Positions 1-11,699 are shown, numbered from the stretch's first letter. The stretch is 64,000 nucleotides of DNA from Linum tenue (GCA_946122785.1 CAMGYJ010000006.1:46644066-46708065); one strand, 5' to 3'. Made by a program: numbers and translations. Notes: generated by a model not told the origin, from the letters alone.

Positions 1-1924
1 AACAAGGCGATATCTCAACCTAACACGATAACTTGGGGACATATAAAAGGGCTCAAAGCGGAGAATCGCAATGGCTATTGGGCATCAACACATGAACTGA
101 TACAAGCAATACCAACATCCACCACAAACGACATTCGAATGCATCAAGAGCGTGCAAATGAAAAGTTCTCACCCTGTTCACAAACCAATACAAGTCTCGA
201 CAAAACTACTCACCAACCATAGCTAACAGTGCATAGAGTTCAAGTCCAAGGCACAAACGAATGGAGAACATAGGTCCTCACCGGGGTAAGATATGAACAT
301 GCAAAATATGAATGAATCACTCACTCTCGACCAGTGGGGTCAGGACCATTTGATGCAAAAGATGTGCACAACCATCAACACTCAAATCTATCGTCTCTTC
401 ACCACGGCGGCAACCTCTAAATGCTAGAGTTCACAAGGTGGTTGTCATCACTAGCTTGTACGGAGGTCTTAGACACGGGTTCAAATGACTGGCAATTGTC
501 TTGGACATGGGGAAAAGGCCTTTTTGGGTGGTGGCAAGCATAGCATGAGGTCCTACATCTTCAATCTAAAACCAAAGGTTCCATGGTTTCACTAGAACCT
601 TTCCTACAATTAACAGCCACTAGCAACGGCCAAAACCCGCTCTTCCCTTCTCCCAAACCATTACCAAACATAAACTACATTCAAACACACTTCCTCGGTC
701 TATTCTTGCTATCCACATCTCAATCATAGTAGTGAAGGAGGTTAAAAAATACTTAGGTGTTTCAATGGCTTGAGTGCCAATAAACCCTTTTTAGAGCATA
801 CACTTGGACTTTTGTGGTAACTCTCTACTTTTATTTACCCCGTTTTATTACCTTTTTTTCGTTTCCTTTTGTGTACTTTCCATTTCTTTTTCTTTTCTTT
901 CCTCTTTTTTTGAGGGGGGTACTAGAGACTTAAACACTTGCCAACTTAACACTCAACAAACAATGCTCTCTTTTAAGAACTTCCTCCAAAACTACTTCTT
1001 CATTCTCAGCAAGAACCGTGGAAAATCCTCCTATGTAGAACCTCAATGGAGCTCAAAAAAGGGAAAGCTCCGGGACACAAGGACGACTCAAGTTTTGACA
1101 TGAAGAAAGGATGAGGGGTCGTTCTATTAATCACCATTAAGCTCAACAAGCACAAAGCTCCTAACATTAGAATGAACCCCTAAGTCACACAACTCAAAGG
1201 GGTTGCCTAAGGGATAAGATATTTCGGGACAATCAACTTTTGGGTGTGGTCTAATCCTATGCCTCCATCATACTCACTAGTGACAATGGTGAATGTTAAT
1301 TGCCATGGTAAGAGGGATCTAAACACACAAGAAGAAGACGGTTGGCACAAAACTCACATGGCTACCTAATCACCCAATCGTTTATTCCAATTTCATAAAA
1401 TTCTATGCAAGGAAATTGTGATCAAAGAGTAACCAAGTCAAAACATCCATTCATTCAGGCACACATGAGAACTAGGCTTTTGTACACACCTAATGCAATT
1501 CTCAGTCATCATCATAGGACACACTCAATCACATGAAATCTGTTCAAGGTCAATGCCAATAAACAAGAGATTCTCTAAAAAACCGGCCACTTTGATCATG
1601 CAATGCTTAGAGCCCTCAAATTTGAAAATCCGGGCATATATCAAGGCTCCAAGAAATCAATCACAAACACAAGAACAAAAGTAAACTACCCCCCCCCCCC
1701 CCCCCCATACACACACACACTTAAGCTCAACATTGCCCTCAATGGCATAAAATAAGGGGTAGAGCAATGTACCGCAAAGTTTGGCGAGTGAAAGTGGGAC
1801 AATTTCCAGGGTAGGAGATTTGAGCTTCCAAAGTGGAGGAGTAAACACACAAAACAAAGCATATTCTCTCTCGAGGCAAGGTTATTACACATAACAATAT
1901 TCCATATCACGATAAAAAACACAA
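1..1924 (-). other. Non-coding 3' region of a degenerate Ty3/gypsy element
   Basis: I find no convincing gene here. On the minus strand the stretch lies directly downstream of integrase (1925-3692), and it begins with the conserved segment that follows pol in Athila/Tat-type elements. It also holds a polypurine-like tract at 1683-1756. It is therefore best read as the long spacer between pol and the 3' LTR of that element. No LTR boundary is visible before the window edge. Open frames such as 804-1103 on the plus strand are low-complexity and unlike any family I know. Confidence 0.5.
1683..1756 (-). repeat. Polypurine-like tract with expanded homopolymer
   Basis: The plus strand shows 18 consecutive C (1689-1706) followed by six AC dinucleotides (1709-1720). 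Next to it, read on the minus strand, is a segment ending in CAATGTTGAGCTTAAGTGTG. The same word, without the expansion, occurs inside the young LTR element at 10781-10815 and is followed there by a G run. The run of G on the sense strand is therefore probably a slippage-expanded internal polypurine tract. Confidence 0.6.
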
Positions 1925-3692
1925 ACCTCCATTGGGTTGCCTTACAACAAGCGCTAGTTTAACGTATCAAGCTAGACGAAGCCTTCGGAGGTAGCGTTTT
2001 AGGTGGTTTCCGCTCACTTGGAATATCCTTTGCTACAAGTGGGAAATCTCCACCACCCCGTATGGAAACTTCTGGTTGATCTCATACGGGCCCGACCATT
2101 TCGATCTCAGCTTTCCAGGGAATAGGCGTAGCCTAGAGTTGTACAAGAGCACCTGCTCCCCTTGATGGAAGTATTTGACACCTTTGAGCCTAGCATCATG
2201 CAGGCGTTTCATCTTTTACTTGTAAATTTTAGTGTTCTCATAGGCGTGAAGACGCCACTCCTCGAGTTCCAACACCTGCAATTTCCTTTCATTTCCACAC
2301 AAAGTTGGGTCCATGTTTAACAGTTTTGTAGCCCATAAATCCCTATTCTCTAGCTCTAGAGGCAAGTGGCATACTTTGTCGTACACCAATTGGTAAGGAG
2401 AGACGCCTATTGGTGTTTTCTAGATCGTGCAGTATGCCCATAAAGCATCATCGAGCTTTGTGGACCAATCTTTGTGGGATCGGTCCACAGTCTTTTCTAG
2501 AATCCTTTTCAACTCCCTATTTTTCAACTCAACCTGACCACTTGTTTGAGGGTGGTAGGCCATGGAGACCCGGTGGGTGACACCATAGCGATCGAGGATT
2601 TTATCAAATTGTCCCTGGAAATGGGTTCCTCGATCACTAATGATGGCCCTAGGGTTCCCAAAACGTGAAAAAAATTTCTAAAGAGATCCACAAACGCGTC
2701 TTGCATCATTGATGGGGAGGGCTTGAGCCTCAACCCACCTCGAGACATAGTCCATGACCAATAGAATGTACTTGTTTCCAAAAGATGACGGGAAAGGTCC
2801 CATGAAAACGATGCCCCAAACATAAAAAATATCACGTGTAATGGAAATTGTTTGGGGCATCTCATTGTAGTTAGAAATGTTACATGACCTTTGGCAGTTG
2901 TCGCATTGCCGCGCAAACGAATCAGCATCCCGAAACAACAAAGGCCAGTAGAATCCCGATTGGAGTACCTTCCTCGCCGCGCAATTGCCCCTTGAACAGG
3001 TGAGGATCATCCCAAAAGTAGTAACGGAGGTCGGCAAAGAATTTCCTTTTTCGATAGTATTCGTCCCCTTTGGCATTTGCTTTCTGACCAAGTAATTGGC
3101 GAAGTCGGAAAACCAAGGGCTTGCACTTTCCACTACGGCAATGATGAACAATCTTTCATCGGGGATAGTGTCATTTATCTCGCCGTGCGAAGTGGTTCCC
3201 CCGAGACCTTCGAGTCGAGAGAGATGGTCCGCTACTAGGTTCTCGGCTCCCTTCTTGTCTTTGATCTCCACATCTAACTCTTGAAGGAGCAAGATCCATC
3301 TTATCAATCGGGGCTTGGCATCGGTCTTGCTCATCAAGAATCGGATGGCAGAATGGTCGGTGTAGACAATTACTTTTGAAAGCACAAGATAGGACCGGAA
3401 CTTGTCAAAAGTAAAGATGACAACCAACAGCTCTTTTTCAGTAGTTGTGTAATTCTCTTGGGTCCCCATTCAATGTCTTTGAGGCATAACATATGGGTTG
3501 ACACCGCCCCCAATGAAAAATCAATAGCATCACATATGAGTTTAAAGGGGAAGTTCCAATCCGGAGAGACCATGATTGGGGCATTTGTAAGCTCAAGATT
3601 CCCTTGACCGATGTCGGTGGTGAAAGCTTGCTTATGGCCTCAACTTTGGCTTTGTCAACCTCAATGCCTTTCTTGGAGATCTTATGGTCTCA
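1925..3692 (-). pseudogene. Ty3/gypsy pol remnant: RT tail, RNase H, integrase
   Basis: Read on the minus strand, the order is as follows. The end of reverse transcriptase (KGIEVDKAKVEAI, near 3670) comes first. RNase H follows at about 3560-3200, with the motifs [21 protein letters not shown] and the junction word VADHLSRLE. An integrase zinc finger is at about 3000-2870 (RQCDNCQR). The integrase core is at about 2830-2300, with SDRGTHF and a QVELKNRE motif near 2520. Roughly 50 codons between the RT tail and RNase H are missing, and several frameshifts and stops break the frame. The residue expected to be the first catalytic Asp of integrase reads Val (GIVFMGPF). The minus-strand segment at 1925-1980 with AGCGCTTGTTG and GGCAACCCAA is the usual post-pol signature of Athila/Tat elements. 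Inactive. Confidence 0.88.
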
Positions 3693-3713
3693 ATTTTGGC
3701 TTATGTCAACCTC
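3631..3713 (-). repeat. Two-copy direct repeat in the RT tail
   Basis: A ~32-bp segment occurs at 3631-3662 and again at 3681-3713, a 50-bp period, with three substitutions and one added base. The first copy encodes the RT-tail residues EVDKAKVEA on the minus strand. The duplication sits exactly where the pol remnant stops, so it marks the rearranged edge between the pol fragment and the foreign sequence beyond it. Confidence 0.6.
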
Positions 3714-3759
3714 TGTAAAAGTGAGATAGTGTTCCTCGTATTTGTGAAATTGACTATTA

Positions 3760-3921
3760 GTGACGAAATTTTTGGACATTATTGAGGAGTATTGATGTTC
3801 GTCACAAATATTTTACGTTTTAATGAGGACGACAAATTTTTGTCACAAAAAAGGTTATTTCCAACCAAAAAACAGTATCATCAGAAGGATTTCGTCACTT
3901 CTGTCTGTCTTTTTTGTAGTG
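3760..3921. mobile_element. CACTA-like terminal fragment or MITE
   Basis: The right edge reads TTTTTTGTAGTG (3910-3921), the reverse complement of the CACTACAAAAAA terminus common in plant CACTA transposons. Inside are repeated GACGAAA/CGTCAC words in both orientations, as in CACTA subterminal repeats. I could not find a matching left terminus, so this is probably a fragment. Confidence 0.45.
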
Positions 3922-4885
3922 GTAGGAGACAAAGATTGCCCAACGAAATCTAGCTTTTACAAGCCTGTAATCAAAGGAGATTCCCTCTACCTAGGTTAAA
4001 ATAGCATAAGACATTGAAATGCACAAACACAATCAATCTTCATGAAAATACCTCATAACTTTGTAACAAAACACACCCACACACTAATCATTCAATCCAT
4101 ACAAACATTCACATCATTGTAGCTAGGGTTTACACACACAAAAGTGAAAAGAGAAACTACTCCATGCTAGACAAGGAGAAAACACAAGAGAGAAGAAGGA
4201 AAACCATCTTGGAGATGGAAGCCTTGCTCCTTGTGGTGTAGATATCCTCCTTTCGGGAAGAAATTCCCAAAACCTTTCTTGGAGTTGAAACCCTAACCTC
4301 TTCTCTTCTTTGGTTCGTCAATTTCTCTCTTTAAAAAGTTTAAGAAGAATAAGTTTCTCACACTAGGTCTCTCCCCCTTTTCCTTCAGCTCAACCGTCCT
4401 TTTATACCCAAGCCTGCGGTCAGTTCATGGTCCTGTTCATGGCCATGAACATCCTTCGTGGACCGTGATGTCGAGCAAATCTGTACCGTTTCACTTAGTA
4501 TGTTCACGGTCTGGGGCTTGAGTTCACAATCTTGCGACCGTGAACTGAATGGGATCCAGTGAGGTGCACAATTTGCTTCTAGAACTTTTGGCACTTCACG
4601 GTTTGGGGCTTTGGTTCACGGTCTTACGATCGTGAACTGGTTGGACTCCAGTGAGTTACACATTTTACTTCTGGAACTTTAGTGATTCACGGTCTGGGCG
4701 CCCTTTTCATAGTCTGTAAGACCGTGAACTCTCAGCATCCACCGTGATCCTCAACTCCTTCCACCCTTTGACTCGTTTTCACTCCTTTTCGTCCCACTTT
4801 CACCTGCTAGGATCTGAAACATACTAAAACAAAGCGCAACCTAGCGTAAAACCACACCTCACGGAGTACAAATGCATCAAAGGTC
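3922..4885 (-). repeat. LTR-like sequence of an Athila/Tat-type element
   Basis: On the minus strand this ~1 kb starts near a TGATGCATTTG word. It contains inverted pairs of TTCACGGTC and GACCGTGAA around 4430-4740, then a TATA box at 4399-4406, and then a leader-like stretch with AG-rich words. Promoter-bearing LTRs of this group have this organisation. It is cut at 3921 by the CACTA-like fragment. No partner LTR of clear similarity was found by eye, so the exact ends are estimates. Confidence 0.5.
4399..4406 (-). promoter_or_regulatory. Probable TATA box of the LTR promoter
   Basis: The minus strand reads GGTATAAAAGGACGG at this point. This is a good TATAAA match inside the LTR-like block, with an AG-rich potential leader downstream. 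Confidence 0.5.
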
Positions 4886-5720
4886 TAAGGAAAATGGGGA
4901 TAAAATGTGTACAATTTGGCTCGAATCAAATCATCATAAGAAAATGTATGAAGGTGCAATGGGGACACCCTCATGCTCTCATAAGAAGAGGATTGATTGC
5001 CAAGGGAGTGGTATTCGATGAATCCCAATTGTTCACCCCACACTTTAGTTCTTTCTGTATCACGGCTATGAAGGAACTTATACTTGAAAATTTAAACTGA
5101 TGTCGAGCTAGACACCCACGCATGCTCGTTATGTGACATGGCACAAGTAGAGGCCACCCGGAACTCAATCCATGTACACAAAACTACCATCCACTCCACC
5201 AAGCAATCATTCATCGTTCATTTAATTTCCTCCAATCCTAACTCAAAACATACCAATAAAAGTAAGCTCAAATATATGACAAGGGAAGCATAAGAGCTAT
5301 TCTGTCACAAGTATGTGCCAAATTGACATATGAAGCTCAAAGGTCCAAAAAGCAAGTGACCACATGGAACCGCTGTTGCACTCACAAGGTTTCAAACTAT
5401 AGATATTAGGAAAGTAGAACACGAAGGAGAAGGATACAGGGTGGGTGGTGTGGGTGAAAATCCTACAATGGCAGTAGAGTAATCAAAGAAAGGTTTTGCA
5501 AAGGTCGACATAAGGATGATCCTAAGGAAGCATGCATTGTCGAAGATGAGTGGAAATGGATGGAGGATGGAATAGACAAACCATGCAAGCCCCAAATTGA
5601 AAACTGAGTTATCTCTCGTAAGTACTGTTCTTTAATCTCTTCAAGTTAGACAAACCATGGGTTGCCTCCCACGTAACATCCCTCTTTAACGCCTTTTGAG
5701 CTAGGCATCTCTAGCTCCCT
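4886..5720 (-). other. Post-pol spacer of a second Athila/Tat-type element
   Basis: Two family signatures are present on the minus strand: GGAGGCAACCCATGG near 5645-5670, and AAAGTGTGGGGTGAACAATT near 5030-5050. The first normally lies just after integrase and the second resembles the internal polypurine tract. No RT, RNase H or integrase lies between this spacer and the protease fragment upstream (5721 onward). The element therefore appears to have lost its pol core, or two elements have been joined. Confidence 0.5.
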
Positions 5721-7927
5721 TTCTATTGATTTGACCAATGAAGATCTAAGGGCCATTTCCCAAAGTGATCATTTGGGGCCGAAGAATTGAAGGATGGATT
5801 AAAAGAAAACTTGTGAGTCATGGGCGCCTCATCAATGCTTTGGTTTAATGTACGTACCATCTCCTCGAACTCTCTCTTGCTATATGGTGAAAGCGAGTTC
5901 TCCTCATCGAATTCTCTAGAGTGGAACTCTAAGTCCTTTTGCCATATCAAATGGAAGGGTCGCATCGACACCTTCCCCATAGTTGAGCACAAGAGTCTTC
6001 GAGGAGTCAAAATCATATTCTACAAAGGTAGATCTAGATTGTTTATCATATTCTTCCTTCTTGTCTTCCAGGGTAATCATTTTTCTAATATGCTATGCAT
6101 TATCGATTCTGATTGTAAGTTAATGTTTATGAACATCTATCGATCCGCCGGAAGTGGCCAAGAAGGGCCTCCCAAAGATGATAGAGTAGTCTCTATCTCT
6201 ATGCATATCAAGTACTACAAAGACAAGAGAGAACAAGAAGGGTCTTATCTCGACCTTCAAATCCCTTGCCATGCCTAATGGTTGACAAACTGAATTGTTG
6301 GTCAAGGAAATGGTCTTGTTTGTGCTCTCTAATTTGTATATGCCAAGCGACCTAAATATATTGAAGGGAATGGCATTAAAAATAGACCCTAAATCGATAA
6401 GTGCTTTCACCTCGTGAAGGTCACTGAGAACACATGGGATTACGAATTGACTTGGATCGGACAACTTTCATAGTACGCAGACTTGCATGTGTGAAGGTAT
6501 ATTTTCCTTCGTGAGCTTGCAAGATAGCTCACGATCATACTCAAGAAGTTGCCTAATTTATGTTAAGGGATCAGACATCCCCATAAGAGCTTTCAACGTT
6601 GGTGTGGCAGTTTCTACCCCTCCTAAAGCAGAGATGAACTCATTGAGTACACCCTGCCCACAACTAGAGTCATTTATAGGAGGGTTGAAAAAGGCACCCT
6701 TCCTCCGAATTGGAAAGAATTTTGGTCACTAGGGTTGCCGATTCCTTTCTAGTGAGGACTGGTCCTCACGTTAACTTCCATGGCATACTTGACCTCCTTG
6801 TAAAAATGTTCGTATTTTCGACTAAGAGGGATAGTTCCCGAATCGAGGATAATTCCATGTCTTAGGGTGTGTAGAATTCCTCCCCACCTTCTTATTTGTG
6901 ACGAAGGTGCTTGCGAGAGTCTTGATGGGGTTATGAATGTCCTTGTTGTGGTGAAGGGATGTAGGGTGTTCCTCGTAGAAAATGCAATGGTTCACGTTTC
7001 CCTCGCCCATGTATGAGATAGTAATCGCCTTAGGATTTTTATTCTCCACTCGCTTCTTTCCCCAAAACAAGATTTCGAAACTCCTAGCAAGTGGAGAAAG
7101 ATTTTAAGCAAGGGCAAATTCTGTCTCTTATTTCCCTTACCGGACCTTTTTGGTCTAGACGACCTTAGATTCTGCTTGTGCAACCTAGAGGACTCTAAAA
7201 TGGTCGAAGGTCCAGCTTCTGGAATCTTTTCTGGTGCCCCAAAAACTAGTGCCCTGTGCCATTTTTAGCCTATAAAGGGAAAACCTATAGAGTCATTTTC
7301 TGCTCGCTGGGAATCACCCACCTTAGTTTCCCGCTTTGAGCCCACCGAATTCTTAGCCCTTTCCACGTCTATGACATGGGCAAAAAAAGACAATTCGTAC
7401 TCAAGTGCCCTTAGCTCTTCTTTAGGATTGTTCTTCGTGTTGCTCGGAAGAGTTATGGCCATTTTTTGATTCTTTTGAAGATCCATAAGGGAAGCTAACT
7501 CGCGCTCCAGGTTCTTATGAGTGACCTTTGGACCTAGTATGTGTGTATGTAGCTCGTCATCCCAATGTGTGTCATAAAGATATGGCACATTGGTATATAT
7601 TATCTTTGGGTGATCGATAGGATTTTGGCATTTTGTAAGAGGCCACTTTCTTGCGTGTATTTGGCTCCTAGCTCAATAATTGCTTGAAGGGCGATTCTTG
7701 AAGCTTCTATAGGTGTTAGGAAGATGGGGAGTTCAAAACTTCTGATACCCATAGCTAGGGCAATTGAAATCATGAGCTTGAGTATGGCGAGTACCCACAA
7801 AGTTTACCTCCTCAATTGAAGGATCTCCTATAGCCCCGCGATTTTTCACATCATGACCATCCTCGCCTCATTGCACACAAACAAAGAGTTTCACGGCATG
7901 GGTGTTTTCAATAATGTTTAGTGCTTG
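5721..7927 (-). pseudogene. Ty3/gypsy gag C-terminus and aspartic protease remnant
   Basis: The protease is the clearest part, at 6120-6464. It has ALIDLGSIFNAIPF, equivalent to the LGAS active-site region of Athila/Tat proteases, and later IIFGRPFLATS, matching the conserved LGRPFLATA. The residues following gag (about 7900-7260) include a region ending NFVG and a segment PKVTHKNLERELASLM. Multiple stops and frameshifts interrupt the frame. Its 5' continuation, the gag N-terminus, lies at 13122-13730 on the far side of the young LTR element. The two halves were one gene before that insertion. Confidence 0.75.
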
Positions 7928-7932
7928 CACCT

Positions 7933-9348
7933 TGATGACTCGGTATTTGCACATGTTTTCCCCTTAGTTTCTTGATTGTTTGAGCTTGAATTATTGTGTC
8001 TTTGGACTATTTTATGCTAGGTTGTGTTCCTTTGTCCCATTTCAGGTCCTAGCACATAAAGTGAAGCATAGGCGCAAGTTTCAAGTCAATCAGAGATCAA
8101 TTGACGATTCGAGAGAAGAAACTCGGGCATGACCTGAAGAAGAATGAATTTTTACCTCACTTTATGGTCAAAGAATCATGCAAGCTTGTTATGAAACGAA
8201 AGAGGACGAGACTACGAGCGTCTGGGATCAAACGGCGACTGATTCGGAGTCCGGACGAGGGAGAAACGAAGCATTAAACAGAGGCTGAGCAAGCCACACG
8301 GGCAGAGCAGAAAATCCGCACGGCCGTGCAAGGTGAGCTGCACGGCCGTGCGAGTCGTGGCCGTGCGGAAATCACCGAGCCTTCGCATGGGCAACTGGGT
8401 GAGCTGCACGGCCGTGCGGCCTGCCCGTGTGAGTCGGGAATTGCTGTTTAAAACCCGATTTTCAGCCAAAGGAAAAGAGAGAGCTGGGTTTTGGATCCCA
8501 AACACCCAAGGGACGAACCCTAGAGAGAGAGAGCGACTTGGGAACATTCTTGGAGCTATTTTGGAGGATTTCTTCGCCATTGGAGCTCGGGAATCAAGCT
8601 TGGAGATGGAGATTGAAGATCTAGATCAGATTTCTGCAGTCTCTCTCTTCTCTATGGAGTAACTTCCCTTCACTTAGGTTTTGAGGAACCCTAGTTCCAT
8701 GAATAGGATCTTTCTTGTATGAAGTTTTGGATGCTTTATTGTTTGATTATAATCGATTGAGGCATGATTTATTGAGTCAATTGAATCTTGATCAAATTCT
8801 CTTGATTTCTGCTTTAACCTATGATAGATAGAATCTGATTAGGTTAAAAGAGCTTCCTTGATTGATAGTGGTGAATTGGTTGTGCGAGAGTCAATCAATT
8901 CACTGCTTTGTACTGGAATTCATTCCAGTAGTGGAGTTCTGTGTTCATAGCCTCAGCTTTCTATCCTGGTGAAGACTAGTCGTCTGCCGGGTAGTTGGAC
9001 TGAGAGGGCTTGGTCAGCTTAAGAGATTCCAAGCTAATTTAGGATCTTCCGCAGTTTAATCAACAGTAGATCAACCAAAGGTAATTGCAACTTGGACCTA
9101 ATTGAGGAGCTAGGGGGAATCATACCTAAGTGAGTTCCCAAACTGTAATTAGTAGTTTTACTTAGTTTAGTTAGTAGAGTAGTTTAGTTAATCAATCCTT
9201 AATCTAGTTTGCTAGATAATGAACTGAAGCTGAGTAATAGTAACTCTAGAGACCCGTGGATTCGATATTTATTACTTGTGCCACTATACTGCAGTCCCTT
9301 TCATTGGTTACACTTGGCCATTGTTAGGTGTTGTGTTTTAGCGTGTCA
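7933..9348 (+). repeat. 5' LTR of the young non-autonomous element
   Basis: A 1416-bp LTR, TG...CA. It carries a cluster of GC-rich palindromes at 8318-8417, also present in the 3' copy. Short open frames inside it (8212-8580 minus, 8333-8662 plus) are repeated in the 3' LTR and have no recognisable domain, so I do not call them genes. Confidence 0.95.
8318..8417. repeat. Cluster of GCACGGCCGTGC palindromes in the LTR
   Basis: The 12-bp perfect palindrome GCACGGCCGTGC occurs at 8318-8329, 8340-8351 and 8406-8417, with a partial copy GTGGCCGTGCGG near 8357-8368. The same three occur in the 3' LTR at 12085, 12107 and 12173. The surroundings are otherwise AT-rich. Candidate roles are protein binding or RNA hairpin formation in the LTR transcript; neither is shown by sequence alone. 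Confidence 0.8.
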
Positions 9349-9354
9349 AGTTTT

Positions 9355-9372
9355 TGGCGCCGTTGCCGGGGA
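9355..9372 (+). other. Primer-binding site
   Basis: TGGCGCCGTTGCCGGGGA starts 6 bases after the 5' LTR. It is the complement expected for the 3' end of a tRNA-Asp and is the standard primer site of Athila/Tat-type Ty3 elements. Confidence 0.9.
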
Positions 9373-9484
9373 CTTTCTAGATTATTAGGAAAGGCAGAAG
9401 TTTTTTACTTTAGCGTTTTTCTTTTGTTTTCCACCCTTGCTTTTCACTTGGGTGTTTTTGTTTTTGTTGGTGCAGATCTGAATC

Positions 9485-10660
9485 ATGGATCCTCATGGCT
9501 TCTCCAATCATTGGGGGTATCCACCACCATCCGAGTGGTATTACTCCGAGACTCCCTGTAGCAATCAAGGAGGAGAAGACTATGGATTCGGGTTCCAGTA
9601 CCAACCCCCTTTCTACGGAGAACAACCGGACCCCTGGGCATATCAAGAACAACCTCATTACCAAGAAGAATTTCTCCCACAACCAGAAGGGCTATCGGAG
9701 CTGGAGTTACCCATGGCGGCCTTCACGGGCCATTCTGCAGAGCCATGCTACACTCCACAGCCAGATCCAAACTGTGAATTGAGGCTTCTCATTGAGCAGT
9801 TTGCTCGAGACAGTGAGAGATCATGTGCCAGGATGGATCTTTGTACTCAGGCCTATCGTGAAACAGAGGAGATCCTCCTGAGCCTTAAGAAGAGCGTCGA
9901 TGATCTTGAATGATCTTGTGCACAACCTGCTCCAGATCACCCTTCTGCTACCATACTAGAGGAGGAGGAGGAAGTAGAAGGCTACAAGGACATTGTGGAG
10001 CAAACAGAAGTTATCACGGAGAGCTCCCGTGAAGATCATGATCAAGAATGTCCTGTCATAGCCGACCACCCCTTCCCACATCCCACACCGAGCTTTGAAG
10101 AGGTGGGCATGAGTGAGGAGATGTAAGAAGATCTCATGAAAGAAATTGCTTGGCAACTTGCTCTCCAATCCGTGCTAGAAGAAGAAGAGCAAGAAAGGGT
10201 GCAGAAAGAAGTTGTGGAGGATGACGAAAGTGAAGCAGAAGGAGTTCTTGATCATTTCCCAGGGGTGATACCACATAAAGAAGAAAGGGGGGTTGAAGAA
10301 GCAATTGGCGTCCAGGCTGAGGACGGAGTTAAGGTGGAAGAGGCCTGCACCGGCCATGAGTTACATGTGATATCTCCACCAAAATTCGAGGAGCTGCTTG
10401 GCAAGGACCCATTTGCAGTGTATCTTTGCCAGACCAAGGCCACATCGACATTGGTCCCTCTTGGTGGACGCAATGGTGGCCAATCGATGCTGTCTTATCT
10501 GGTTTGGGGCAATGAGACGAGAGAAGAGAAGAAGAGGTCTCGAGGGTGGAGACTTCATCTGCATCAAGTGCACAAGCCTTCATCACCTGCCACACCACCT
10601 GCTTGTGACTTGAGACTCCACCTCATAGATGAGAACCTCAACTTGACTCAACCTTTGTGA
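9485..10660 (+). pseudogene. Acidic gag-like ORF of the non-autonomous element, two stops
   Basis: ATG at 9485 opens a single reading frame of 392 codons ending at 10660. It is broken only by TGA at 9911-9913 and TAA at 10124-10126, both in frame. The N-terminal ~100 residues are rich in Pro, Tyr, Gln and Trp (for example WGYPPPSEWYY). The middle is strongly acidic with EEEE runs, and the C-terminus is mixed. I see no zinc knuckle or enzymatic motif. Its position right after the primer site suggests a gag-position product. Two stops in an otherwise young copy suggest either decay after insertion or that the protein was already dispensable. The function is unknown. Confidence 0.6.
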
Positions 10661-10780
10661 GATTTTGTGTGGTGTTTGTGTTCTGATTACTCTCTCTTCC
10701 TGGAATGCACCGCCTGACCCGTACATCATCATTCACCCTTGATCTGGTAACTTCGTTCTACCCTCCTTATCTTTCCTCCA

Positions 10781-10815
10781 TTGAGGACAATGTCGTGCTT
10801 AAGTGTGGGGGGTGT
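10781..10815 (+). other. Internal polypurine-tract-like motif
   Basis: The segment contains TTGAGGACAATGTCGTGCTT followed directly by AAGTGTGGGGGGTG. The final part resembles the true tract at 11685-11699 (AAGTGTGGGGGGATT), yet lies about 890 bp upstream of the LTR. Similar words occur in the older elements at 1683-1756 and 5030-5050, so it is a conserved family feature. Confidence 0.65.
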
Positions 10816-11659
10816 TCGATTATTTATGCGGGTGAATGTTTGGCTGTTTGTGTGCTTGGAGCCTAGTCCACTGTCCAAATTTTGAAATTTGAGGGCTCCA
10901 AGTACGTGTTCCTTGCAATTGCCTGCTCAGAATGCTTTGAATTGACAGTCTTTATAGTAATATGCAACCTAGGGAGGTAGTGTAGCACTATGGAGGATGT
11001 TGATGCATTTAAGAAGTCTCATTGCTTCTTCATATTGTGTTGGTTGATTGAGTGAATTAGTGATCTTAGCACCCTTGAATTGTGTGGTGTTGTGGATTCT
11101 CTACCTGTCATGGACTCTTGTATCAAAACACATGTTTTGAGTTTAACAGGTGCTCGAAAATGTGCTTCAAAATAACGTCTCCCGTGCGAATAGGGCGAAA
11201 GTGTGTAAGGGGAGACGGGAATTCGTTCCCAATTTCCACCTACTACCTCCAGCCCCCTTACATGTATTTCCCCCGCACGAGGCTCGAGACATCCGCTCCT
11301 GGCATGGCCGGTAAGAGCAGGTTGGGACCCTTGAAATAAAGAAAAAAATAACAGAAAACAAGCAAAACAGAAAAGAAAAGGGGTTCCAACCATCTTCAAG
11401 AAGAAAATAGAGCACCTTGAAAAATGTGAGTCCATGATCTTTTGTTTTTGAGAATCTTTTCATCCACAATTCATTTGTCCTCTGTTCACTATTTGCCATG
11501 ATGCCAACTCGATACTAGTGCTCTCGCCGAAGAAGCTATGAGATGACTTGTGTGTCGGTTGACCTCGTAAGTTGCTAAATGATCTAGGAAGTCCTCTACC
11601 TACGATCTGGGGTGTTTGTTGCTATAGAGGTCTGGAGAGTTGCATTGGTTTGAGTTAGG

Positions 11660-11699
11660 TTTGCTTGGGGACAAGCAAACAGTTAAGTGTGGGGGGATT
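11660..11699 (+). other. Polypurine tract at the 3' LTR
   Basis: GCTTGGGGACAAGCAAACAG followed by TTAAGTGTGGGGGGATT abuts the first base of the 3' LTR (11700). The GGGGACAAGC hairpin-like word plus AAGTGTGGGG is the typical plus-strand priming region of this group. A diverged copy precedes the LTR remnant at 23968. Confidence 0.85.

Noticed and set aside
804..1103. Plus-strand ORF of 99 codons
   Set aside because: Phe/Ser-rich low-complexity frame in a retroelement spacer, with no domain.
8212..8662. Overlapping ORFs of 122 and 109 codons on both strands
   Set aside because: They lie within the 5' LTR, recur with few changes in the 3' LTR (11979-12429), have no known domain and are explained by the GC-rich palindromes.
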